A stretch of 14,297 bases of DNA, taken from URNF01 sp045543675 (GTDB lineage: Bacteria > Bacillota > Clostridia > Oscillospirales > Acutalibacteraceae). Below the pieces are notes generated by a model. The model was not told the DNA's origin. It was given only the letters and a program-made list of their open reading frames with translations, and searched no databases. Shown piece by piece: positions 6,630 to 13,802 of the stretch. Positions within the stretch are counted from its first letter, which is position 1. Every line of letters starts with the position of its first letter. The position numbers and the translations under genes are program-made. Where the stretch lies: contig JAZPXM010000120.1 in the NCBI GenBank assembly GCA_045543675.1, positions 1-14,297 of the forward strand, written 5' to 3'.

Positions 6630-7688
6630 ATGACATTTGAACAAATGATACAACCTGTTTGGCGTACCACGACAGTATACGGCGAGACGTTCACGATGGT
6701 GCGGGATAAAAAAGGCGAGGCGTCGGCCCCGTTTCTCTACACGCCGTTACAGATATTGTCAGTGACCAATGCTACGCAAACCGAAACATATGAGCAAGGT
6801 GTTGATTACATTATTGAAGATAACTGTATCAAATTAACCGAAAACAGCCGTATTTTTTCGTTTACAGAGCAAGAGGTGTACTACGATACGGAACATGTCG
6901 AAGGAAAACATTTTTATTATCCCAAGGGAAATCTGTTGTACGGCGTATTGGATTTTTTCCATCAGCGGCAGATCGCGGTGACCTATACCTGTCAGGCGGG
7001 CGGGTGGCAGGGCCATGTACCCGTGTTGGCTGCAGACAAATTGCCGCGAACTTTCGCGAAATTGCAAAACAAACAACCACTCACCGTGGTCATTTTCGGA
7101 GACAGCATTTCAATGGGTGCTGATTCCAGCAAAGTTTTTAATAAACCGCCGTACCAACCCGCATATGCGGAATTGTTTATTGAGGGTTTAAAACGTCATT
7201 TCAATACAGATATCACGATGCATAACCCCTCGGTAGGCGGTATGGACGCTGTTTGGGCAAGAAACAATGCACAAGAGTTGGTATCTGTGCATAATCCGGA
7301 TCTCGTAGTGATTGCATTTGGTATGAATGACGGCGGAAAGACGCCGCAGGCTTTCAATGATTGTATCAGCGATATTATGCAAAAGGTGCGGGAAACCAAT
7401 CCCAACGCCGAGTTTTTATTGGTCGGCACCAGCACACCCAACCCGTTGTTAACGGATCCTCGTTCCCATTTTAATAATGGGCAGGAATTATTTACGGATG
7501 CGTTGTTCTCGTTGGCGGAGAAAGAAGAGAACGCTGTCGGTGTTGCTGTGGCAAATATCCGCGATATGCAGAAGTTTTTACATACGAAAAAGCGCTTTAT
7601 CGACACAACCGGTAACCACGTTAATCATCCCAATGATTTCTTCTATCGGTTGTATGCACAGTATTTGTGCGGGATGTTTTATTCATAG
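6630..7688 (+). CDS. SGNH/GDSL-family hydrolase (putative carbohydrate esterase)
   Basis: A 352-aa protein without a signal peptide. Residues about 1-148 form a beta-rich N-terminal domain without a recognised name. The SGNH core follows. Block I is FGDSISMGADS with nucleophile S159, block II is NPSVGGMDAVW (oxyanion Gly), block III is FGMNDGG (N233), and block V is NHVNHPNDFFYRLYAQ with the catalytic His at H333. The usual Asp three residues before that His is a His here. This family typically removes acetyl or other acyl groups from sugars, which is inference for this copy. ATG at 6630 is chosen because TTGAGGAGG (6614-6622) is its ribosome site, even though that TTG is in frame. It probably shares an mRNA with the URO-D gene. 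The repeated cassette begins about 8 nt after the stop. Confidence 0.88.
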   Translation: MTFEQMIQPVWRTTTVYGETFTMVRDKKGEASAPFLYTPLQILSVTNATQTETYEQGVDYIIEDNCIKLTENSRIFSFTEQEVYYDTEHVEGKHFYYPKGNLLYGVLDFFHQRQIAVTYTCQAGGWQGHVPVLAADKLPRTFAKLQNKQPLTVVIFGDSISMGADSSKVFNKPPYQPAYAELFIEGLKRHFNTDITMHNPSVGGMDAVWARNNAQELVSVHNPDLVVIAFGMNDGGKTPQAFNDCISDIMQKVRETNPNAEFLLVGTSTPNPLLTDPRSHFNNGQELFTDALFSLAEKEENAVGVAVANIRDMQKFLHTKKRFIDTTGNHVNHPNDFFYRLYAQYLCGMFYS

Positions 7689-7695
7689 GGATCAG

Positions 7696-7720
7696 AAACA
7701 ACGCTGTTAACGCGAGATAA
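7696..7720 (+). pseudogene. 3' remnant of a large surface-protein gene (last codons NAVNAR-stop)
   Basis: AACGCTGTTAACGCGAGA then TAA (7700-7720) is identical to the last codons of the large surface protein at 13782-13802. Like there, it lies 13 nt before a 37-aa peptide start. Upstream of about 7697 the similarity stops and the SGNH hydrolase end begins. The simplest reading is that a gene like the one at 11019 once stood here and was replaced or deleted up to its last few codons. Confidence 0.65.
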
Positions 7721-7872
7721 GGGAGAACAGCAAATGAAATACGAAACGCCCGCAATGGAAATCGTCACGTTAAGCACCGATACAGCAGTAGCAAACGAAG
7801 TTTCGGTAGATTTCGGTAGTTTGATTTCCGAAAACAGCAAACCGTAAAAGAGTAAGTAAAACAACCCCGTGG
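7698..7872 (+). repeat. Direct repeat, cassette copy A (partner 13780-13955)
   Basis: About 175 bp nearly collinear with the copy at 13780-13955. It contains the NAVNAR-stop remnant, the GGGAGAACAG ribosome site, the 37-aa peptide gene, and the left arm AAAACAACCCCGTGG (7858-7872) of the terminator. The right arm of the terminator is missing because an IS element begins at 7876. Confidence 0.85.
7734..7847 (+). CDS. 37-aa peptide of unknown function, copy A
   Basis: ATG at 7734 follows AAGGGAGAACAGCAA, with the GGGAG site at usable distance. The peptide opens MKYETPAMEIVTLS, continues with DTAVANEVS and ends LISENSKP. It has no Cys, no signal peptide and no membrane segment, is acidic, and starts with a Tyr-x-x-Pro-x-Met-Glu pattern. 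Against copy B (13816-13929), 29 of 37 residues are identical, there are no indels, and five codons differ silently. That pattern indicates a translated gene rather than noise. From memory, short proteins starting MK(K)Y..P..E occur widely in Clostridia next to secreted proteins, but I know no function. Here it follows the remnant of a surface-protein gene, and its terminator is broken by an IS, so its expression may differ from copy B. Confidence 0.72.
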   Translation: MKYETPAMEIVTLSTDTAVANEVSVDFGSLISENSKP

Positions 7873-7875
7873 TTT

Positions 7876-7926
7876 TGGACTGCTACCAGTAAAATAAACA
7901 CGGAAATAAACACCCTGTCGTAGAAT
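7876..7926 (+). repeat. IS left terminal inverted repeat
   Basis: Starts TGGACTGCTACC and includes CACCCTGTCGTAGAAT (7911-7926). It pairs imperfectly with the right end. Confidence 0.7.
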
Positions 7927-7935
7927 AACGCTGAA

Positions 7936-8638
7936 TTAGGCGGCTTTGCTCCGTATTTCATACGGGGTAAGGCCGTCTTTCATATTAATGCGTTCAAAAT
8001 TGTAGAACTGAACGTACTCTGCAACTGCTTGTTCTACTTCTGTACGGTTGGAGAATTTAGTGCGGTATAAACATTCAGATTTCAACGTTCCAAAGAAATT
8101 TTCCATCACAGAATTGTCGTGCGGACAACCGGGACTGGACATTGACGGTTGAACATGGTATTCTTGCATCAGGTCAAAATATGCTTGGGAAGTGTATTGT
8201 GACCCTTGGTCACTGTGGAGGGCGAGTCCATCAGTGACCATTTCTTTTTGTTTGGCTTCTCGAATGGTATCTGTAACCAAAGAAGAGGTCATATCGTTGC
8301 CAATGCGGTAAGCCAACACCATTTTGCCACACAAATCCGCCACGGCGCACCTGCGAAAGCAGGTCACACTTGCGCATTATGCGTAAAATTGCTTTTAGAT
8401 TGACCTTTTTGTTCTTGGCTGTATACAGCCAACGTTGCATCCGTCTGTATCCGTAAGTTTGTTTGCTAATATGTTGTCCTTCTGCGATTAGATCTATCAG
8501 CCATTGCTCCTTACTTGGTGTCTCTTGCCGAGTTCTCCATGCATAATATCCACTACGAGACACTTCAGACAGATCGCACATAGTTTTAATGCTGTATTTG
8601 CCGCGGAAACGCTCAATGACTCGATATTTCAGTTTCAC
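7936..8638 (-). pseudogene. IS3-family transposase orfB, disrupted by internal deletion and frameshift
   Basis: The 5' part (from GTG 8638) reads KLKYRVIERFRGKYSI, SRSGYYAWR, TYGYRRMQRWL and LRIMRKCDLLSQVRR. The 3' part, in another frame, reads ADLCGKMVLAYRIG, LHSDQGSQYTSQAYF, MENFFGTLKSECLY and YNFERINMKDGLTPYEI. Between these the family normally has about 65 residues containing the WVTDITYI segment with the first catalytic Asp. They are absent, and the frame shifts near 8350-8370. The second Asp (HSDQG) and the Glu (MENFF) remain. Without the first D of the DDE triad it cannot be active. The junction lies at a small perfect hairpin, ACCTGC-GAAA-GCAGGT (8349-8364). Confidence 0.9.
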
Positions 8639-8937
8639 CTCCTTCCAGCTTCTGACAGAAAATTTCGCAGCAACTCTACCTGCATACGCAGTTGTATCAA
8701 CGCATTCTGTTGACGGATATTTTCATCTGCCGCGTCTTTTCGCGGTCGTCCTTTGGGGCGCGAAATATATCCGCGTTCTATCAATCGCTGTTTTCTTCGT
8801 TAGCGGGTAGCTAATTGCTTCACTTGCTCTTTAGTCAAGCCAAAATATTCTCCGATTTCTCGATTGGTTTCTCCGGCTGCTTTTCTGCGAAACACTTCTT
8901 CTGCTAAACATCCCACCTTTGTATAACTTCTTGACAT
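8635..8937 (-). pseudogene. IS3-family orfA (helix-turn-helix protein) with an internal stop
   Basis: From ATG 8937 the frame reads SRSYTKVGCLAEEVFRRKA, then TNREIGEYFGLTKEQVKQL (the helix-turn-helix), then ATR and an in-frame TAA. It continues RRKQRLIERGYISRPKGRP and QVELLRNFLSEAGRR to a TGA that overlaps the orfB GTG. Length and order fit an IS3-type orfA of about 100 codons. The stop at about codon 46 probably arose by one base change. Confidence 0.85.
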
Positions 8938-8942
8938 AAGAC

Positions 8943-8981
8943 AACCCCCTGTCGTAGTTTCTAATTCTACAACAGGGGGTT
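8943..8981. terminator. Strong hairpin at the transposase 5' side of the IS
   Basis: AACCCCCTGTCGTAG (8943-8957) pairs with CTACAACAGGGGGTT (8967-8981) with one mismatch around a 9-nt loop, and TCTTTT follows on the plus strand. It sits just upstream of orfA. It could stop transcripts entering the element from outside, or fold in the transposase leader. Confidence 0.55.
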
Positions 8982-9017
8982 CTTTTATTCAATGTCCGTT
9001 TTTCGGGATACAGTCCA
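8965..9017 (-). repeat. IS right terminal inverted repeat
   Basis: Read on the minus strand it starts TGGACTGTATCC and includes CCCCCTGTTGTAGAAT, mirroring the left end with small gaps. Confidence 0.7.
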
Positions 9018-9477
9018 CAACGTCATAGGGTGTTTTTGTGTCTGATGGGGTCAAACGAAAAGATATGCTAAAAGCGCACCTGCTTTTTTGTCGCAAAGCA
9101 GTCCAAAGCGGCTTAACCGCTGATTTTATTGCAAAACAGACGTTTTTTATAGCTTTCTTCAAAATGCGCAGGATCGCCCCGCTTTTTTTGCCCGTATCTG
9201 TCAATGCTAAGTATGCGGTTTTGTTGTTGAAGTTGTTAAAAAAAGAAAAACAACCCCATTTTTCTGCAAAAAAATGCATGGTATAATGCTATCGGAGTGA
9301 GTGCGCCCTTTGACCATTCACGCGGTGTCTTTACAGCGGACGATACGTCTGCAATGCAAGACGCCTTCTTCACGCAAAAATTCGCACGCGTTGGCGGCCA
9401 CGGGTAAAAGCTTGTTCTTGTTCTGTTAGAGTTCCGATCTTTTCGCTGTAATTGATATTTGGAAAGGGTGTCCGAGC
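9018..9477. other. About 460 bp without an assignable gene
   Basis: AT-rich in its second quarter (runs of A and T around 9230-9275). Short open frames exist on both strands (for example 9038-9286 plus and 8989-9279 minus), but none has a ribosome site, family motif or good composition. A small hairpin AGCGGcttaaCCGCT lies near 9108-9122. A candidate extended -10 at 9279-9287 and the leader of the AraC-type gene occupy the right part. I read this as decayed DNA plus the regulator's upstream region. Confidence 0.5.
9279..9287 (+). promoter_or_regulatory. Extended -10 element, candidate promoter of the AraC-type gene
   Basis: TGGTATAAT is a perfect extended -10. No good -35 box lies 16-18 nt upstream. 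Transcription from about 9294 would give a leader of roughly 180 nt to the ATG at 9478. Confidence 0.4.
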
Positions 9478-9933
9478 ATGCTGCATTCTTCAAAAAGAAC
9501 TGATAATATACAGGCCGAAGGCATACAGGGTGATGACCTTATTCGTCAGGATGTTTTTGCTTGTAATTGTGTATATTGTGATGACAGTTCCGCCGCGTTA
9601 TATTCTCACAGAAGCCTTGAAATCGGCATAGTGGTCAACGGATATGGTATACACAAGATCTTAGGGCAAGCTATTCCGTGCAAAACCGGCGATGTGTATA
9701 TTCTCAACTCCAATGTTCCGCACAGGTATTTTTCTGTCAATGACAGTGAAGAACTTACCGTAAGGAGACTTTTGTTTGATCCGAAGGATTGGTTGATGGG
9801 TGCGTTCGCGCAGGAGAACAGCACGAAGTTTTGTTACGGCGTTTTTTCCGAAACCTCCGTTTCCGCCTCCGCTATACTGACACGGAGAACTTTAGAAAAA
9901 ATCAACTCTATGTGTGATGCAAATCGTTTTTAA
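9478..9933 (+). pseudogene. AraC-family transcription regulator, N-terminal half only
   Basis: The start looks intact: GGAAAGGGTG (9461-9470) lies 7 nt before ATG 9478. Residues about 35-110 match the cupin-like ligand-binding domain of AraC regulators: SHRSLEIGIVVNGYGIHKI, CKTGDVYILNSNVPHRYF and ELTVRRLLFDPKDWL. Such proteins normally run to about 280-300 residues and end with two helix-turn-helix motifs. This one stops at 151, and no HTH is present in any frame downstream. Family similarity fades at about residue 147, where sequence of an unrelated LamG-type protein starts. The product could bind a ligand but not DNA in the usual way. I call it a truncated gene left by a deletion. Confidence 0.75.
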
Positions 9934-10804
9934 GGTTTCTGCCGATTGGGACAATCGTTATAACCGCTATACCGGTATTTTTTCGCGACAGGGTATAGTT
10001 GAACAGTACAACGAGCCGTCTTTGTCTCTGGCAGTGTCTTCTTCGGGGGATAATGTAACACAACTGGGGGAAGCCAATAGTGTGGGCTTGCAGTACCTGC
10101 ATGTAACAGAGACAGGCCATCTTTTCAATAGAGAACATAGCACGCTTATGGCGGAACAATGGTGTCATTATATGGTGGTCAATGACGGTATCCGTACAAG
10201 AGTTTATGTGAATGGTATTCATGCACTTACTTTTGAGGATAGTGGTGCGACGGCCATTGTTGATCCGGATTTCCGTTGGGAAGTGGGTGTTGGCAGAAAG
10301 ACACCCGGAAGTGGCGACAGCACAATGAATGCGGCACATGCGGAAGGTGTTATCAGACGCTTGTTCTGCGGCTCTATTTCAGAAATTCGTGTTACCGACG
10401 GTGAAATTGGTGTGCAAGATTCTCTGCTGTTTGCAACAGATACTATTGAGACCACTACGACTACTACCCGTGTTACTACGACCAAGGCGACTACAACCAA
10501 GAGCAAGACAAACACGGTAACCAGAGGGGAGAGTTCTGCTACCACAGCGCAGAATACGGGGATGACCACTCCGACCGTACCGTTTGATAGTGAGACCGAT
10601 ACGCAGCCGACCGATGCGGATATGGATGACGAGTTGGAAGCGGACACCGAAACCGGTACAACTGCAAAACGCAAAACGCAGATAATGGTGCAGCATCGAC
10701 CTATTAACGCGCTCTGGATTTGGTTGGTTGTGGGAGCAGAACTTGTTGCGGCGGCGGTTGCGGCTGTGATCGGTATATGGATCTTACGGAAAAAGAGAAA
10801 ATAG
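9914..10804 (+). pseudogene. C-terminal part of a LamG/concanavalin-like surface protein with membrane anchor
   Basis: The frame gives 296 residues from GTG/ATG near 9914-9919, overlapping the AraC remnant, but no ribosome site or signal peptide precedes it. Residues about 1-165 resemble a LamG-like jelly roll (YTGIFSRQG, EQWCHYMVVNDGIRTRVYV, GSISEIRVTDGE). A Thr-rich linker follows (about 177-235), then an acidic stretch. A C-terminal membrane helix (about 265-290, WIWLVVGAELVAAAVAAV) ends in RKKRK. No LPxTG sorting motif is seen. Secreted proteins of this kind need an N-terminal signal, so the 5' part has been lost at the junction around 9917-9930. It could still be translated, but export is unlikely. 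Confidence 0.7.
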
Positions 10805-11018
10805 TATAACAGACGGATGTGCACATACGAAATATGCGGACTTTGTCTGATATACAGCAGATTCGGCATGTAGCGTTTGGCGCTTTTAGCCAATTACACG
10901 AAACAAGAGAAGATATATAGGTTCAAAGGCTTTGGATATTTTAAAAGCAAAAAGCTGAAAAAGGTGGAATTGAGGGAGATTTCGGTCTTTCTTAAAAAAT
11001 AACAAAGGAGTGAACCCT
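10805..11018 (+). other. Intergenic region upstream of the large surface-protein gene
   Basis: Contains a small hairpin TTGGC..GCCAA (10877-10893) and the AAAGGAG ribosome site (11004-11010) of the next gene. No clear consensus promoter or terminator was recognised by eye. Confidence 0.4.
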
Positions 11019-13040
11019 ATGAAAAAGCAAAAGAAACTTTGCACAAGAGTTGGTAGTATTATACTCTGCCTCGCGCTTTTGTGCAGCGTCATGGGCGGAT
11101 TTTCCGGCATTTCGGTTGCCGCTCAGGAAGGTACTGTTAAGACCTACGACGTAGATTTTGCAGACCTTGCTGCCTTGGTAGACGAGGCGGACTATGACGA
11201 AACAACAGGTCGTTATCATCCGACCATTCACGATGATGCGATCAACACGTGGGCAAATGACCGTTTTGCGTTGGTGTTTAACCGTGAGGTACAGACACCT
11301 GCCGCACAGCACAAAAAGTATCTCGGACAGAGCAGTTTTACCATTTTGACCGAGAACGATAGTACGAATGGAGCGACCACAACCGATACCTGGGCGAGCC
11401 CGCACTATTGGGTGATCGACAAAGACGGCTATCTGCATCATAATACGGGCTCTATCGAATGCAACGCTTCCCCTTACCGTAAGGGCGATACGCTGGTGTT
11501 GAAGACCGCAGAGGGCGCGTTGGCACAGCTCACCAATATGGAAGCCCGTGTGGTATTCAACACGGATGCTAACAAACGCGGTGCGGTGTATGTTTCCATG
11601 CACGAAGCGGTTGCAGGTTTGCATACATATTGGAATGCACCCAACGGTGACTTGATTGGCGTAACCGTTGATGAAAACAGCACCGGTGTGTTCTACAACT
11701 ACATCAATGAGAAAAAGAATTCCGGCGGTTCGGAATGGGATTTGACCACCATGACCGATATCAGCGGCGGTCTCACCGCTAATACAGATTACGAACTGTA
11801 TGTAAAAGCGGTAGGCGGAACGCTTACTGTAAAGGTGACTGAGGTTGCTACCAACACGGTCGTGTTGGAAGAAACCAAAGAAAACGTGCTGCATGCACGT
11901 AACGGTTACCTGTCTGTTGCCACCACCAACGCAGACCGTGCCATCAAGAGCATTAAGGTCACTGAGTTGGATGAAAACGGCAACCCTGTTGACTTCGGTA
12001 CCACTACCACGGCGGTGGAAGGCTTTGAAATGGATGTGCGCAACCTGCTTTCCAAAACAAACGGTTGTTACACCAATACCAACAACAGCGGTGAATGGTG
12101 GTATATGTTCGACGAAAGCTCCGGACATAACGGCGAAGAAGATTGCTCTACCATCCGCGCTTTCTTAGATGACAAATTTGCGTTCTATTATAATAATGCT
12201 GAACATTATTACGAGACGGAAATCGGCAAAAAGACCTCCTTCGAAGGCCAGGAGGGCGACTTTGTGTACTACGGTCAGTTGTTGGATATGTGGCTGTACC
12301 GTATGATCGATTGGACCGGTGTTGACATTTACACACAGCGCAACTTTATGAGCAAGATCTCCGCTATGGCGCCGCGTGGCGATAACGGCGAAGAACTTGT
12401 TCTCAAAAACTTCGAAACCACTTTCTGGGCGGCTTTTGACCACTATAACGACCAGGTCAACGGCGGTCATGATTATGAAATGGTCAAAGGCTGGAACTCG
12501 GTGCTCATCGGTTTCCGTCAGGATGCGCCCGGCAAATTCACGTTGGGAAACAACGTTGTTAACAAAGACCAGGCATTTATTTGCATCTCTCCCTACGGCG
12601 TTACCGTAGCGGGCGGCACGGATATCAAAGACACCATGTTTAATACACATACCACCCCGTTTGCGAACACGTTGCCCACGGGTGAGGTAAAGATCAATGT
12701 AAAAGTTGTTGAAGACAAGTGCTGGCTCACCATCTGGAACTTCAACGGTGATACCGCACTGTTTGACAACGGCGGCGAACCTTTCACTGTCAACTACGAT
12801 AAAGAGGGCTACTTTGCCTACGGTTTGGGCGGCTGCCAGAACCGTATTGCGAACATCACGCTCAACCGTTTGGATGCCCAGGGCAACCCTGTGGACATTG
12901 ACCGCTGTGCGCATACCGATACAACTGCGGAGAGTGGCTACGACCAAAGCAACCATTGGAATTTGGTGTGCACGTGCGGCGTAAAAGTCGATGCAACTGC
13001 ACACGAACTGACCTACGTTGTTGACGGCGACAAGCATTAA
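11019..13040 (+). CDS. Large secreted surface protein, part before an in-frame stop
   Basis: ATG 11019 lies 8 nt after AAAGGAG. The 673-aa product begins with a signal peptide (about 1-35; CTRVGSIILCLALLCSVMGG, cleavage likely after VAA). Two related beta-rich halves follow (about 41-326 and 332-627). The first opens YDVDFADLAALV and the second FEMDVRNLL. They end IKVTELDENGNPVD and ITLNRLDAQGNPVD. These may be LamG/concanavalin-type binding modules. A Cys/His-rich stretch (CAHTD, HWNLVCTCG, DATAHELTYVVDGDKH) runs into a TAA at 13038-13040. The same frame continues open to 13802 with the rest of the protein, so this is the front part of a gene interrupted by one nonsense codon. No sugar-cleaving site is apparent. 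A binding or adhesion role outside the cell is inference. Confidence 0.8.
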   Translation: MKKQKKLCTRVGSIILCLALLCSVMGGFSGISVAAQEGTVKTYDVDFADLAALVDEADYDETTGRYHPTIHDDAINTWANDRFALVFNREVQTPAAQHKKYLGQSSFTILTENDSTNGATTTDTWASPHYWVIDKDGYLHHNTGSIECNASPYRKGDTLVLKTAEGALAQLTNMEARVVFNTDANKRGAVYVSMHEAVAGLHTYWNAPNGDLIGVTVDENSTGVFYNYINEKKNSGGSEWDLTTMTDISGGLTANTDYELYVKAVGGTLTVKVTEVATNTVVLEETKENVLHARNGYLSVATTNADRAIKSIKVTELDENGNPVDFGTTTTAVEGFEMDVRNLLSKTNGCYTNTNNSGEWWYMFDESSGHNGEEDCSTIRAFLDDKFAFYYNNAEHYYETEIGKKTSFEGQEGDFVYYGQLLDMWLYRMIDWTGVDIYTQRNFMSKISAMAPRGDNGEELVLKNFETTFWAAFDHYNDQVNGGHDYEMVKGWNSVLIGFRQDAPGKFTLGNNVVNKDQAFICISPYGVTVAGGTDIKDTMFNTHTTPFANTLPTGEVKINVKVVEDKCWLTIWNFNGDTALFDNGGEPFTVNYDKEGYFAYGLGGCQNRIANITLNRLDAQGNPVDIDRCAHTDTTAESGYDQSNHWNLVCTCGVKVDATAHELTYVVDGDKH

Positions 13041-13802
13041 CAGAAGTGTGATTGCGGCTACACGACCGAAAAAGCCGACCACGACTTTACCGAAGACGAT
13101 TGCGCTTGCGGCGAACAGAAACCCAACACCGCAAAAGTAGATGAAGAGACCCGCATCATCACCGTGAAAGCGGAAGAAGGCTATCAGCTCAAAGCCGGTT
13201 CTCTCATCGTGACCGACGCAAACGGCGTCCGTTATGTTCCCACCCGTGTAGGCTACCGTGACGGCGGCGACGCTTCTAAATATGAAGTGCCCGCAGAAGC
13301 AGTAGCACCGTACACCGTGGACTATGCATTCGTACAGCCCACCGGTGGCACCGACGCGAAAGATAACGCGATCAACGTTGCCTATCTCGGCGCACAGACC
13401 ACCGATGTAAACACCTATGGCGGCGGTATGCGTCACATACACCGTTTGAACATCTCCACCGAGGGTAGCGAAATGTACATTCTGTACAACGGCGAGAAAC
13501 AAGAAGTTAAAGAATACGGTCTGTTGCTTGCGGCACAGGCGGTTCTCCAAAATCCCGAAGATTTGGATATTGAAACCGCAAAAGACAGCATGCACGTACA
13601 ACGGTACGCATGGCCGGAAGCGAACAAGTACTTTGATCAATGTTCCGACTATGTGGACCTTTCCGTACACGTAACGGGTATTGTGACCGCAAACGGCGGC
13701 GACGTGAACATCATCACTCGTTCCTATGTGATACTGGAAGACGGCACCGTATACTACGGCAAAGTTGCAGTAGATAACTACAACGCTGTTAACGCGAGAT
13801 AA
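13041..13802 (+). pseudogene. C-terminal part of the large surface protein, after the in-frame TAA
   Basis: The frame continues without shift. It completes the Cys/His pattern (QKCDCGYTTEKADHDF, DDCACGEQK), then a beta-rich module (ITVKAEEGYQLKAGSL, VPTRVGYRDGG, YEVPAEAVAPYTV). The tail contains VAYLGAQTTD, MYILYNGEKQEVKEYGLLL and ITRSYVILEDGTVYYG, and ends YNAVNAR. Such tails occur at the ends of secreted Clostridia proteins. In the preceding unit the pattern is H-W-N-L-V-C-x-C-G, and here it is H-stop-Q-K-C-x-C-G. The stop therefore replaces an aromatic residue, most simply Tyr (TAT/TAC to TAA). No ribosome site precedes an internal start, so this part is made only by readthrough, or not at all. 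The peptide gene copy B follows after 13 nt. Confidence 0.75.

Larger units (their letters stand above)
7876..9017 (-). mobile_element. Decayed IS3-family insertion sequence
   Basis: Terminal inverted repeats start TGGACTG on both sides (7876-7882, and CAGTCCA at 9011-9017) and extend imperfectly over about 50 bp, sharing a CCCTGTyGTAGAAT block. Inside are orfA and orfB on the minus strand in the usual overlapping order. The element is 1142 bp, about 200 bp short of a normal IS3-type element, matching an internal deletion in orfB. orfA carries a nonsense codon. No 3-4-bp target duplication is visible (TTT left, CAA right). The left end cuts into a terminator, and the lost half of that terminator does not reappear on the right side. 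This suggests a deletion adjacent to the element. It is probably not mobile on its own. Confidence 0.88.

Noticed and set aside
9038..9286. Overlapping short ORFs on both strands after the IS
   Set aside because: No start signal, biased residues from A/T runs, and one extends into the IS end. Not supported as genes.
9297..9407. Short plus frame from GTG 9297 reading SAPFDHSRGVFTADDTSAM with plausible composition
   Set aside because: Weak start context, only about 36 codons, and no recognised family. It could be a gene remnant but cannot be supported.
10992..12128. Open frame of 378 codons on the minus strand
   Set aside because: Same reason: it mirrors the surface-protein gene and shows no protein features of its own.
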